From assembly GCA_009746045.1 (NCBI GenBank), contig RPFO01000312.1, forward strand, positions 20,001 to 84,000: a stretch of DNA of 64,000 bases. The letters are read 5' to 3'. The notes beneath the pieces are model-generated. The model searched no databases, was not told the origin of the DNA, and was given only the letters and a program-made list of their open reading frames with translations. How positions within the stretch are numbered: position 1 is the stretch's first letter; each line of letters opens with the position of its first letter. Source of the DNA: Mesostigma viride (Eukaryota > Streptophyta > Mesostigmatophyceae > Mesostigmatales > Mesostigmataceae). Position numbers and translations under genes: made by a program. Positions 32,072 through 46,430 of the stretch are shown one piece after another.

Positions 32072-34039
32072 TTAGGTGGAGGGCAATTTCAAAATAGCCC
32101 GCCAGGCCCGAGGGGGGCAGGCGGCCATGGCCCGAAGAATAACCTCAGGCAGCTGCACCTCCAAACTGCGGTGCAAGCCCACATAATGGGCAACCGTGGA
32201 GCTGCTAAGCCAGCGCCCCCGGCCCTGGATGTCCCCCATGCTGCGACCCGCGAGGAAATCGTGAGTGGCACCTCCATGCCGCAGCCCGTGAATGGTGAAA
32301 ATCTGGGCGACCCCCAAGGCCTGACTCGCAGCCTGCCAAATGCGCCGGAATTGCGGGTAGGTGAAAGGGAACACGGCCTCCCAAGCGTGCTTACCCGCGA
32401 TGCAGTGACGGAGGATGGTTTCAGACATCACATCTTCTACCACCACTGACTGAGTCTTGCCCTTAGAGGTCTTGGTAGACCTCAGCAGTAGGGCGCCCCG
32501 TTGAGCCGGCCCAAGCCGAACGTCAGGCTGGAGGCGCACATGGCCAACACGGAGGTTCAGCGCCTCCGAGATTCGCAGGTAATGGCGGAACACGATGACA
32601 ACCAGCAGGCCCGCAAGGCGCTGACCTTGCATGACCATCGTGCTGGCAAGTGCAAACGCCGCCTCCCATGGAATGGGAGGAGGGGCACGGGGGGGCACAA
32701 GTGTTTTCCACCCAGCGAGGACGCCACGGGCCAAGTCCCACCGCTTCACCATACCGGGATAATAAAGTTGCAACCCCATCAAGGCATTGACACACACTTG
32801 GCGGCTGTACCCCCGAAAATGAGCCCAGGCGACATACGCACAAAATGTCTCCTCAAGGGTGTCAGCTCGTGACGATGACCCGTCCGCCCGCCCACCAGCC
32901 TCCCACCAAGTCAAGAGGGAATCAAGACCACGACGGTAGGCCAGCAAAGTAGCCGGCTTTACTTTCCCCTCTAGCAATGGAAGGTAGCTAACAGGTGCAG
33001 GGGGCCCCGGGTTAGGATGGATGCCTTCCGCGGTCAGGTCGCGCACCCAGCCTGCCAAGAAAGTCGCCATGGATTGGCCGCGAGAAACGCCATCGGCTGG
33101 TTGAAGTGCACTCGGCGTCCACACCCACTGGGAACGACTCCCCGTGGCGAGGGTCAGCGCGCACAAGCGGCGGCACTGCTTGTTGAGCTTGTGGGATGAG
33201 GACCGCCCCTTAGCCAAGCAGCCCAACGCCGCGGTGGAGTCCACCAACCTCACCACCCGCTTGCCTCGGTTTGCCAAGCTGCGCGCACTCCTCTCCACGC
33301 CCTTCACTGCAGCCCGCACCTCCTTCTCGTTGATGTGCATCCCCGGATCCCGCCAACGACTCCGGACCCCAACCCGCCATTGCTGGCTAGTGATTGCTTG
33401 TTGCGCCCGCGCGCTCAGTGGCCTAGGGCCAGCGTAGGCCACCTCACTTGGTATGAGCAAAGTCGGGTACCCCCGCACCTCTCGTGCCCTCGCCAGCTCC
33501 GTCACATCGCCCGGCTCCATGGTTGCGTACACGACACCTTGCCCGTAGGTGGACGCGTCAGATGCAACCACCTCACGGGCCAAAGGTGCGCTTCGGTCAA
33601 CCCTTAGCATGGGAGCCAAGGCCAGGGCACACTCTAACTCCTCCCGCACCCCGGCCCACAGCACCCAGGATCGCTGCCCCCACCCTTGCAGGCTGATGAA
33701 TTTGAAACATTGCTGCCAAATGGACAAGCAGCTGCGGCTTAACATCTGCAGCCACAACCACCGCCCCAAGACGGCAGCCAGCCCCTCGGCCGTAGCTCGG
33801 CCTCGAGTGAGTATAGCCTGCGTGTGGGCGATCACAAGGTTGAGCTGCTTGACCGTTGGTTCCAGCACGCCGTTCCGTCGGTGCACCACCCCTAGGGCTT
33901 CTAGCTCGTCCCCTTCCAGGCTCGCCATCTTAGTCTTCTCCTTAGACGGCACAAGGTTGTTAGGGAGGTAGCCTTCCTCAATAGCGCGCGTGATGAGCTG
34001 GTTCACCGCCTCGCAGGTCCGCCCGTTGCTGGCCACCAA
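32072..34039 (-). CDS. RT C-terminus, RNase H and tyrosine recombinase ORF
   Basis: 655 codons from a non-ATG codon just after the RT active site; the same frame upstream contains HHIDDLVASNG. RT thumb sequence comes first. RNase H follows, with SDAS, NEKE, VDSTAAL and PADGVSRG carrying the expected acidic residues. The C-terminal tyrosine recombinase has RISEALNLR (first catalytic Arg), HGLRHGG (His-x-x-Arg), GRGRW and the nucleophile in HYVGLHR. All catalytic residues appear present, so this part looks intact. The recombinase inserts the circular DNA copy into the genome. Overlap with the preceding ORF suggests translational frameshifting or a mutation. Confidence 0.88.
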   Translation of the reverse strand: MVASNGRTCEAVNQLITRAIEEGYLPNNLVPSKEKTKMASLEGDELEALGVVHRRNGVLEPTVKQLNLVIAHTQAILTRGRATAEGLAAVLGRWLWLQMLSRSCLSIWQQCFKFISLQGWGQRSWVLWAGVREELECALALAPMLRVDRSAPLAREVVASDASTYGQGVVYATMEPGDVTELARAREVRGYPTLLIPSEVAYAGPRPLSARAQQAITSQQWRVGVRSRWRDPGMHINEKEVRAAVKGVERSARSLANRGKRVVRLVDSTAALGCLAKGRSSSHKLNKQCRRLCALTLATGSRSQWVWTPSALQPADGVSRGQSMATFLAGWVRDLTAEGIHPNPGPPAPVSYLPLLEGKVKPATLLAYRRGLDSLLTWWEAGGRADGSSSRADTLEETFCAYVAWAHFRGYSRQVCVNALMGLQLYYPGMVKRWDLARGVLAGWKTLVPPRAPPPIPWEAAFALASTMVMQGQRLAGLLVVIVFRHYLRISEALNLRVGHVRLQPDVRLGPAQRGALLLRSTKTSKGKTQSVVVEDVMSETILRHCIAGKHAWEAVFPFTYPQFRRIWQAASQALGVAQIFTIHGLRHGGATHDFLAGRSMGDIQGRGRWLSSSTVAHYVGLHRSLEVQLPEVILRAMAACPPRAWRAILKLPST

Positions 34040-35325
34040 GTCATCAATGTGATGGACAGCATGGGGGCAGGGGGGTTTTCCAGGTCAATCTGAAGCTCCC
34101 CGGCGCGCTCCTCCTTGTACTCGATGGCCAAGCGCAGTGGCTGGCCACACTCGTCGCGCACCAAGGTGAGCTCACCTGCGCTTGAGAGGTAGTTGACCTG
34201 GCGCCTCGGATCCAGGGCACCGGTCATGTAGAGCACCATCTCATGGATGGCCTCCCCCAGCGCCACCGCATGGGAATGTCCCATGGCCAGCACCTTGAGC
34301 ACGGGCCACACCTTCCGCCTGGGCCCTGCCAGACCTACGCTAGTCGACCACACACTAGGAAGCCCTTGGTAGTCCCACCACCACTCGGGCACCTCGATGG
34401 AATAGTAGTATGACACGAGGTCGCTCTTGGCGCAGTAGCACCAGCCTTTGATGTAGACCTCCACGAGGATGCCCAGGTGGGGTAGCAGGATCTTGGGGGG
34501 GTCCACCCACAGCAGGTTGCCCAGCTTCCTGTTGACGATGAACCGAAGCTCACCCACCCCCTTGGCCACTCCAAAGCAGCCATCCACCCACTTGGGCCGC
34601 CTCTCCCGGAACGCCACCATGCCCACGCCCGCTGCCCGGCTCATGAGCTTGCCCCATTCAGCCATGGAGCATCCCCGGCTGGGCTTGGGCACATTCCAAT
34701 ACTTTGCGCTCGCCACGACCGCTGGCTTGATGCAGTTCTCTTCGCTGGCATATATCTCCCGCCAGCTCGGCCGCATAGCCAACAGGTCGAGCAGCCGTGC
34801 CTTCCCCGCCACCTCCGCCTTTGGTAGACTCACCGCGTCCGCGCGCAGTTGTTCATACTTATTCTGCTTCCCATATATTGCATCAGCACCTTCTTGCTCC
34901 TGGCCTGTCGCAACGCCCCCTACGCGGCGACTGTGCCAGGTGCAGTGCCTCTTGACCCTCGCAAGGGCCTCCTCCCTCCCCTTAGAGCACGCCCCTCTAG
35001 GGTTAGGAGGAGGGTCTTGCCCCCCTCCCCACAGCCAATTAAGCCAACGCACTACCTTGCATTGCAGTGTGTACTCGCGGTGGCGGCGCGTGGCACGCTG
35101 TCGCCGGCGTGCCGATCTCACCCTGCCCCACGCGGTGTACGCTGGCCTAAGTGGGTATGGCAGCGGGAAAAGGGAGCGGTCCCGCTGGGATTCTATTTCC
35201 CTACTTGTTGAGCCTTGCTGAGCTTGTCCAAGAGGATGGCAGTTTGGAGAGCTGCCTTGACAGCCGGGGTGGCTGACAGTGCAGCCTCCTCCCCCAATGG
35301 CAGGAGGTGGCTGGCCACCTTCCAC
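34003..35325 (-). CDS. Reverse transcriptase ORF (fingers/palm) of the tyrosine-recombinase retrotransposon
   Basis: The frame is open for about 440 codons, but the GTG-type start is unlikely to be real and the functional start is unclear because it overlaps the end of gag. It has an Arg-rich N-terminal linker, then RT motifs: GELRFIVNRKLGN (fingers), KSDLVSYYYSIEVP (motif A) and VLAMGHSHAVALGEAIHE (motif B region). The catalytic HHIDDL (motif C) is in the next frame, at about 34040-34060. Completing the RT therefore requires a frame change into the downstream ORF near a run of six C on the minus strand. Family role: copies element RNA into DNA. Confidence 0.8.
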   Translation of the reverse strand: MEGGQPPPAIGGGGCTVSHPGCQGSSPNCHPLGQAQQGSTSREIESQRDRSLFPLPYPLRPAYTAWGRVRSARRRQRATRRHREYTLQCKVVRWLNWLWGGGQDPPPNPRGACSKGREEALARVKRHCTWHSRRVGGVATGQEQEGADAIYGKQNKYEQLRADAVSLPKAEVAGKARLLDLLAMRPSWREIYASEENCIKPAVVASAKYWNVPKPSRGCSMAEWGKLMSRAAGVGMVAFRERRPKWVDGCFGVAKGVGELRFIVNRKLGNLLWVDPPKILLPHLGILVEVYIKGWCYCAKSDLVSYYYSIEVPEWWWDYQGLPSVWSTSVGLAGPRRKVWPVLKVLAMGHSHAVALGEAIHEMVLYMTGALDPRRQVNYLSSAGELTLVRDECGQPLRLAIEYKEERAGELQIDLENPPAPMLSITLMTWWPATGGPARR

Positions 35326-36244
35326 CCCCCCCCTTGCCCTCCACCTGCAGCAAGGCCGCCACCACCCTCATTAGGTACTCCATGCCCACAAGCTCCCCGG
35401 CTGCTGAGCCCAGCTCCTTGAGAAGGGTGTCCATGGCCAATGCAATGTTCATGACAATTTTCCTGTTCTCCATGTTCCGCCAATTTCCAGGCTTTACCGT
35501 CATGACCCACGACCGGATTCCCATCCCATTGTCGCTGGCGTCCTCCAACACCCCCGGCAGCACCCGCTCCGAAACCCGATATTTCACGCTCTTGGCTCGG
35601 CTTGGCAGCGCCACCCCTTTCGAGGCCTTGAAGTGGCTTCCCGCCCCCTCCATTCCTCCCAGCGCTGCCTTCAAACCTTGCATGAATTTCTCGGCTGCGA
35701 CCTCCCCCTCCTCGTCCTCCTCGTCGTCCTGATTTTCGGTTTCCGGAGGTGCCCCAACGAATGTCGCCAACCTCGCCCTCATTTCCTTTCCGACAGCCCC
35801 CCCACCTGCCGAAACCTTGGCCGCGCCTTTCGGCTTGGCCATTTTTCGCTGCGCAGGTGTCGTTGGTGGCAGCGCCTGATCCTCCTCCTCGTCCGCCGCG
35901 AGATCTGCCACGGCCAGCAGTTTTGCCACCAACGTTCCGTTTGGGTCACGTGCGTCCAACACGTCGCCAACATCAACGTGATCGGCCAGCAACTGCACGA
36001 CAGACTTCAGCTGGCTCGAGCTCCACGAGCTGGCGTCCGTCACCCAGTCCTCGGCACCGAAGACCTGCTCGACTGCCCCCACCGCCTCTGCGGGGCTGAT
36101 GCACTTGGCGAGCAGAGTGGCGAGCTGCTTCTTTTTGGCGCTGAAGGCGACTGGCGCGTGACTGGCGGCAGCAGCCCGCGGTGTGGGCGTCCCGTCCTCC
36201 CCGCGCGCTGCCTGCCCTCCTGTAGCTTTGCGCCCCTTCGGCAT
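35201..36244 (-). CDS. Gag-like ORF1 of the tyrosine-recombinase retrotransposon
   Basis: 347 codons starting at ATG 36244, with a Lys-rich N terminus (MPKGRKATGG), an acidic run (ENQDDEEDEEGE) near the middle, and a helical C-terminal half. It shows no zinc knuckle. The frame as written ends in unlikely Trp/Pro/Ser-rich sequence after LLQVEGKGGGG. The alternative minus frame from the same point reads KVASHLLPLGEEAALSATPA through LDKLSKAQQVGK to a stop at 35193, which looks more like the true C terminus. The switch coincides with a 9-C run at about 35327-35335, so an indel or slippage there is likely. Presumed role: particle or RNA packaging. Confidence 0.7.
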   Translation of the reverse strand: MPKGRKATGGQAARGEDGTPTPRAAAASHAPVAFSAKKKQLATLLAKCISPAEAVGAVEQVFGAEDWVTDASSWSSSQLKSVVQLLADHVDVGDVLDARDPNGTLVAKLLAVADLAADEEEDQALPPTTPAQRKMAKPKGAAKVSAGGGAVGKEMRARLATFVGAPPETENQDDEEDEEGEVAAEKFMQGLKAALGGMEGAGSHFKASKGVALPSRAKSVKYRVSERVLPGVLEDASDNGMGIRSWVMTVKPGNWRNMENRKIVMNIALAMDTLLKELGSAAGELVGMEYLMRVVAALLQVEGKGGGGRWPATSCHWGRRLHCQPPRLSRQLSKLPSSWTSSARLNK

Positions 36245-36331
36245 TGCTGCTCAGGGCCAAAAATGGCTCCGACAGTACAGGTTCGTCAAACCAGAGGTTC
36301 GTTTCCCCTGGCTTGCTGTCGCCGCCCTCGT

Positions 36332-36764
36332 GAAAAGAAAAGAGGCCGACCTTAGCTAGGTGGGTTTGTTTTTGTCCTTTTTTGCGTGTCATGCGGCCTT
36401 GGCCCGGACGGCATTTTTTCGCCACGCAAATGTTGCGTCTGAACAAATGACGCAATGTGGCGTTCTAATTGCCGGCAGCTTACGTAAGGCTGCCGGGGCT
36501 ATTAGGTCACATATTGCGTGAGAGAAAGAATCTAGATCTAGTTAATCACTACGCCATGAGCCAAGAAACCTAGACAGTGGCAGGTTTATATCTCAACGTA
36601 GCTCCTGCCACCTGGCCAAGAAAAACTGGCCAAAGCCTTGGCCACGACTGATCCGGATCAGGCCGCACCGGCCTCAAAAGGTATGTCACGTGAACCCAAT
36701 AACCTAGCTATAGCGGCTACCCTTCCATCTCACTATAAAGAAACTATGTTCAGAGAACCACGAT
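36332..36764 (-). repeat. Split direct repeat A1 (5' terminal) of the YR retrotransposon
   Basis: 433 bp, collinear without indels with 31431-31863 (offset 4,901). One mismatch is seen at 36633. It probably carries the element promoter, since it precedes gag. Confidence 0.92.
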
Positions 36765-37388
36765 AATTTGTGACCGGCCACGTACAGCTAAGAAATACTC
36801 AGGCACCGCTCCTCTGAGCTAGTTAGCTTTTGAGCCGGCTAGCTTGCATTTAGACAGCATGCATGCATATGTCCATGGCCAATGGATTTGAGAGGTTTGA
36901 TTTGCAGCTAGGCCACATGGCATATTATCATAGTAGTATGCTGGTTTTCATGTACGTGCATAGTATATCCTTGCTTAACAACAAGGCTGCCTCCATTATT
37001 GTACATTGTCACATTCTATGTTAAGTCAGACAACTATTCCTGGACGTCTGGCGTTCCAACGTCGTGACATTCTATATAGATCTATACTAGCAGTATATCT
37101 ATACTAGTAGTATAGCTGGCTATACTAGTATACATAGAATCCTCACATTCTATGTTTACAACTACGACAGAAAGAGGCTACAATGTATGAATAAGATGCA
37201 TCTATTGTGCAACTAGGGCGCATTACCGTGCTAGCATGCCACGGCAGCCCCTGCATAGGAGCACTTGCAGCAACAAATGCTGTGGGTACTGGGTAGCAGA
37301 ACACCGATAGCAGGTGCCTGAACAGGTGCTGTTGACCTACCAGCAACCAGTCGTAGCTGGCAGCTGCTGTACCAGCCGTCAACTTTTA
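36765..37388. other. Spacer between YR retrotransposon and the minus-strand gene; short palindromes
   Basis: No gene seen. It contains ACATTCTATGT-type and TATACTAGTATA palindromes at 37070-37160 and a TTACA at 37156-37160 (TGTAA on the minus strand). The TTACA lies about 230 bases past the stop of the minus-strand gene and is a plausible green-algal polyadenylation signal. Confidence 0.5.
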
Positions 37389-42407
<5,019 letters not shown>

Positions 42408-42787
42408 GGCCCGCGCCGGCGTGGGCGGAGTCTTGGAGATGACCAGATATCGACGAGACAACCCGAGCCTGTGTGATGAGACAACCCGAAATATGACCCG
42501 ATGCCCCGCGTAGGCTCGCCACTCCACCCACCTAGTTCACCAGTGGGTACGGTAGGCGAGTCGCTCGCCGCGCAGGTCTCTGCCTGCTGCTGACGGGGGA
42601 GGATCGCGCCTGTTTGTTGTGGGGTGTGCAACGCGCCACCGTCAGCGGAGCAGAGACGGTCAGATCAGGGAACGGCCTATCATTGAGACAACCACTCATA
42701 TATCTGCATCCTACCCTCTGAACAGGATACGGCCAACCCGCTCTGTGGCGTGCGCGGGCGGATGGCAGGAGGCCACCCAAGGCTCCG

Positions 42788-42870
42788 TGGTTCGAGTGTC
42801 CATGGCTCGAGTGTCCATGGCTCGAGTGTCCATGGTTCGAGTGTCCATGACTAGAGTGTCCATCATTCGA
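42788..42870 (+). repeat. 15-bp minisatellite, left part, about 5.5 copies
   Basis: TGGTTCGAGTGTCCA units with GCTCGAG and ACTAGAG variants. Two more copies lie at 43244-43273, so the array appears to be split by the mobile sequences between them. Confidence 0.85.
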
Positions 42871-43006
42871 TTGCGCACACTGTTGCAAGCCTATGGCATG
42901 AGGGATGGGGTGGTCTCTGCCCCCTTCCCGCGGTGCACAGGCAGGGATTAAAAGCACTCTGGTGCTCCGTGACTCCCCAACGGGAGCTCGTGTTTAATCA
43001 ATTAGT
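42871..43006 (+). mobile_element. 5'-truncated retroelement 3' end, tail class B
   Basis: It matches the minus-strand tail at 51118-51240: GGGATTAAAAGCACT, then the GTGCTCC...GGGAGC stem enclosing GTGACTCCCCAAC, then TCGTGTTTAATCAATTAG. The tail is short and decayed. Confidence 0.75.
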
Positions 43007-43008
43007 TA

Positions 43009-43241
43009 CAGTCATTCACGCTTTAAGTTGGGTTGGCTTAAGTTGTGTTCACGCCTTAAGTTGGGTCGCATAGGATTTTGGCATTCTTAAGTTCATAGTA
43101 GTTCAGAATAGTATGTTTTAGTATCTTTAGTTCAAATTAGTACACTTTAGTAGAGTCATTCATGCCTTAAGTTGGGTTCACGCCTTAAGTTGGGTTGACC
43201 CCTCAAAAACCTCGAACCCAACTTTAAGGCGTGAATGACTG
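43009..43241. mobile_element. Tc1/mariner-like MITE, 233 bp
   Basis: Both ends begin CAGTCATTCACGC and continue with TTAAGTTGGGTT-like sequence, giving about 28 bp of inverted repeat with one mismatch and one indel. The element is flanked by TA at 43007-43008 and 43242-43243. Terminal CAGT and TA duplication are typical of Tc1/mariner. Internally the CACGCCTTAAGTTGGG motif recurs at about 43051, 43155 and 43170. It has no coding capacity. Confidence 0.82.
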
Positions 43242-43243
43242 TA

Positions 43244-45419
43244 ATGGTTCGAGTGTCCATGGTTCGAGTGTCCACACTCGTGACACAAGCGTTGTCATCA
43301 CTCTCGCGACACGCATTCTCATTCCAACGAGTCATGCGACACAAGACCCCAATTTGGCAACGACCCACGGCCATCCCCTGGATGTACAGTTAGGTTGTCA
43401 AAAACAGGCCGCGTCATCGTTATACAGTCGTCCAAGGCAGGAGATCGCCGCACAACCCACGGCAGCACTGGCCGCCCCACCGCCGGATGCCAGCCCCGCA
43501 AACGGGGAAGCAACTAGCAACTGGCAAGACCCACCAATCCCCCAAGGCCTTGGCGTTCCCAGATAAATCACCCTGGAGTTAGCAGTGTGTAGGGAGGAAC
43601 GGAACACACGAGGGAGGCCATTTCCCATGGCCAGAGCAGCCCAAAGGGGCGCATCGGGAACACCCCCGTGTGCTACTAGCGCACGCGCCCAAGCAAAATC
43701 CCCGTGCCATACAAGTGTACACACGCCTGAACTAAAATAGAATGCTTCTACGCTATCACTTTGCAAGGCGACCCCTGTAAAGATAGCTAAAAAGGCGACT
43801 GCCTCGAGGTCAGGGGGTCAACCGACAGCCACAAAAGGACATCGCAAACGGCACCTCTAGAAAACAGGGGTTGCCTTGCAAAGCGCCACCTGACACCTGG
43901 ACCCGACAGGGACGTCGTCCTCCGGGCCAAGGTAGCGAGTGGGCACGAGATGCGGGCTCCAACAAGGTATGGGCACGACATATGGTCCTGAATAAGAAAA
44001 ACGGACGCAGGACGCCCCGCGGTGTGCAGCGTTGCCATGGAAAGGTGTTTGTTTTTGCCATGCACTGCATCTGAGCAGGGCCATATGATACTCACCCAGT
44101 AAAGCTCTAACTAGGAAAACTGACGTCTACGTGATGAACTCTAGTCAGTGGCGGGATAAAGCATCGGCAACAGGATGGCCGCTATGGGCGCCTCCCACGA
44201 GCTACCTCGCCATACGTCAACGAACAAACCATCATATATACGATGTCCACCGATCAGAGCGGGGAAATAACCCAGACTCTGCAAAATCCCCTATGGTGGT
44301 GAATCTTGGAATAGAGACCAGCGCAAAGGTGAACAGGTCACGTCCACGGCACAAAAACCGCTCGTACGGTGCAGTCGACGGTCGACCAGCAATTAACTCA
44401 CGATTGCGTGGTAAGGACTTAGATGGGCCAGAAGATAGGACAGTTTCCAATTCGATACATAGATAAACGGTAGGGGTTATAGAAAGCTGCATATAGCACG
44501 AATTGTGTACGGTAATTAGAGCTGCAGTCGTAGGTGGGGCTGTCTATACTCCCGCTGTTTCGTCGCGCCCTCTTGCAAATCACGACATAGCTGTGATCTG
44601 GTGTATGCTCACCTTATTTCAAGAGAACTCGATTTCTGGCCTTCAAAAGTCCTTCATCCGCGCAAAATTCATAGCCAAGGTGTTTTCAGCTGGGATATCG
44701 TAACCGTTGCGACGTCAAGTCGTTAACCCACGTTGCATAATTGGCGAGCCTGCCCAGTAAGCCTGTCCAAATTTAGCCCTACGCGCGGCATAACTAACAA
44801 CCGAAAACCGTGCCTTCAAGCCAGCATTATAGTAGCGGACAATCAAAATTTCGTTCCAGCAAGGTCCTCAAAAACTTCAAAAACTATGCCCGATGACGAT
44901 AAATTTGTCACGATAATGGAATATGGACGCGATAATTCGAAGGCGCGCGATGTTTTACCGTTTACGGGCGCGATTGGGCAGCGCCGAACAAGAATAGGTT
45001 GACACATGCGCTGCCAACGGTACCTACAGGCCAGTGAGCCCACGCTGTCTGGCCAGGGTGCAACGTGCCCGTTGCATGCTGGACGCCTGGTTGCCTCGCC
45101 TTCCACCATCATGGACCGTGCCAGTCCCGCGTCCTCGCACCCGCCCAATCAGGGGACGCGCCGCGCCGGTTGACCAGGTACGGCTACCCGACTCGTTTAC
45201 AATTTTAGATCCCAAGGAGACAGAAGTGCAAGCATCACCAAAAACACCATTAAAAGAGAAAACAAGCCACCGTCTCATGGCGGTGCAAGTCCGTTGTAAG
45301 CGCAGGCATGCTTAGGATAATCGCATTTGTTCCCGATTTAAAGGTTTAATAGACTCGCCGCTGGCGGGCACACGGGCTCTAGCGTCTCGCTGAACTGCAG
45401 CACGTAGTGCATTGCCAGC
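43244..45419. other. Upstream region of the HSP40-like gene; no gene seen
   Basis: It begins with two copies of the 15-bp repeat (43244-43273). Open frames on both strands up to 122 codons show no motif, no consistent splice pattern and no repeat relation to the rest of the window. The last 60 bp before 45420 should hold the promoter/leader; I see no clear TATA box. Confidence 0.5.
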
Positions 45420-46430
45420 ATGGGGGTGGATTATTACAACGCGCTTTCCATCACTCGGAATGCATCAGACGATGACATTAAGGATGCATATAGGAACCTT
45501 TCTCTTAAATTCCATCCTCAGAAAAACAAGGAGGCGGACGCTGTAAATATTTTTAGTAATATATCAGAGGCGTACCAGGTGCTGAGCGACCCCAGAATAA
45601 GGGCAGCTTACGACTCTCATGCCGCGGATTGGATCCAGAAAAGCGGGTTTACACGAGTTGAGCCAGATGAAGTCTTCGCCAGGTTCCACGGCACCAACAA
45701 CCCATTTAAAGTTCTCGAGGCTCACGCCTCGTCTTTCGAGGCCATGACGCTCCAGAAAAGCCTCGAAGGGAGCAAGCGCAGTGCATTCGAACTCGTGTGC
45801 ACCCTGGAGGAGATTTACCATGGCTGCGAAAAGCAGGTGACCTGTCCAAAGACAATCACGGAGGAGGACGGCTCCGAGCGTACCGAAACCAGCCAATTTA
45901 CAATTAACGTCAAGCCAGGCTGCCTGTCACAAGCCCGCTTCGTGTTCCACAAGGAGGGCAGTCAAACGGCCGGCAAGGAGCCCGGCGATGTCGTGTACGT
46001 ACTCAAGGAGGCGCCACACCCGCTGTACAAGCGGGACGGCGCCAATTTGATCCACGAGCCCCGGATCCCGCTACATAAAGCGCTAATCGGGGCCACGCTG
46101 AACCTGCTGATGCTGGACGGCCGCCAGCTCAGCGTCTCCCTCCCCAATGTCGTCCACCCGGGCGCCGTCAAGGTGATCCACGGGGAGGGCATGCCCGTGA
46201 CGGGCGCCGGTCTTACGGGCCAGAAGGGCGACCTGCACATCATCCCCCAGGTCATCTTCCCCAACATGCTGTCAGATAACCAGAAGAGCGTGCTCAGGGC
46301 CGGCTTTTTGCTGCCGACCAGCCTGACGGATACACAGAACAAGGCGGTAAAGGAGTTCCTCAAGGTGTTCAACGACGAGCACAACGGGTGGGCGGTCGGC
46401 TACCAGAAGAATGCACCCAAGCCCAGCTAG
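45420..46430 (+). CDS. RSP16: DNAJB13/RSP16-like HSP40 (radial spoke type), intronless
   Basis: 336 codons starting MGVDYYNALSITRNASDDDI, the exact start style of DNAJB13/RSP16, with length close to that family. The J domain covers residues 1-65; there is no Gly/Phe linker and no zinc-binding Cys repeats, so it is a type II HSP40. Two C-terminal substrate-binding barrels follow (about 120-305: VKPG, GDVVYVLKEAPHPLYKRDG, LHKALIGATLNL, GEGMP, KGDLHI). Known family members sit in axonemal radial spokes and stabilise the spoke for flagellar beating. The HSP70-activating HPD is HPQ here (residues 32-34); human DNAJB13 also lacks the Asp. Loss of HPD predicts a structural rather than a co-chaperone role. 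The gene has no intron while its neighbours have many. ATG at 45420 is the first in frame and follows GCCAGC. Confidence 0.85.
   Translation: MGVDYYNALSITRNASDDDIKDAYRNLSLKFHPQKNKEADAVNIFSNISEAYQVLSDPRIRAAYDSHAADWIQKSGFTRVEPDEVFARFHGTNNPFKVLEAHASSFEAMTLQKSLEGSKRSAFELVCTLEEIYHGCEKQVTCPKTITEEDGSERTETSQFTINVKPGCLSQARFVFHKEGSQTAGKEPGDVVYVLKEAPHPLYKRDGANLIHEPRIPLHKALIGATLNLLMLDGRQLSVSLPNVVHPGAVKVIHGEGMPVTGAGLTGQKGDLHIIPQVIFPNMLSDNQKSVLRAGFLLPTSLTDTQNKAVKEFLKVFNDEHNGWAVGYQKNAPKPS

Larger units (their letters stand above)
31269..36764 (-). mobile_element. Tyrosine-recombinase retrotransposon (PAT/TOC3-like) with split direct repeats
   Basis: Read on the minus strand the order is A1 (36764-36332), gag, RT, RNase H plus tyrosine recombinase, B1 (31999-31863), A2 (31863-31431), a 25-bp spacer, and B2 (31405-31269). 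A1 and A2 are 433 bp with a single visible mismatch. B1 and B2 are 137 bp with two. The A1-ORFs-B1-A2-B2 layout is the split-direct-repeat structure of PAT, Ngaro and TOC3-type DIRS-order elements, which integrate through a circular intermediate using a tyrosine recombinase and make no target-site duplication. Near-identity of the repeats implies recent insertion. No methyltransferase domain of the DIRS1 kind is seen. Confidence 0.92.

Noticed and set aside
43398-44095. Minus-strand ORFs of 102-122 codons upstream of the HSP40-like gene
   Set aside because: No motif, no splice pattern, overlapping frames equally open; probably chance in GC-balanced DNA.
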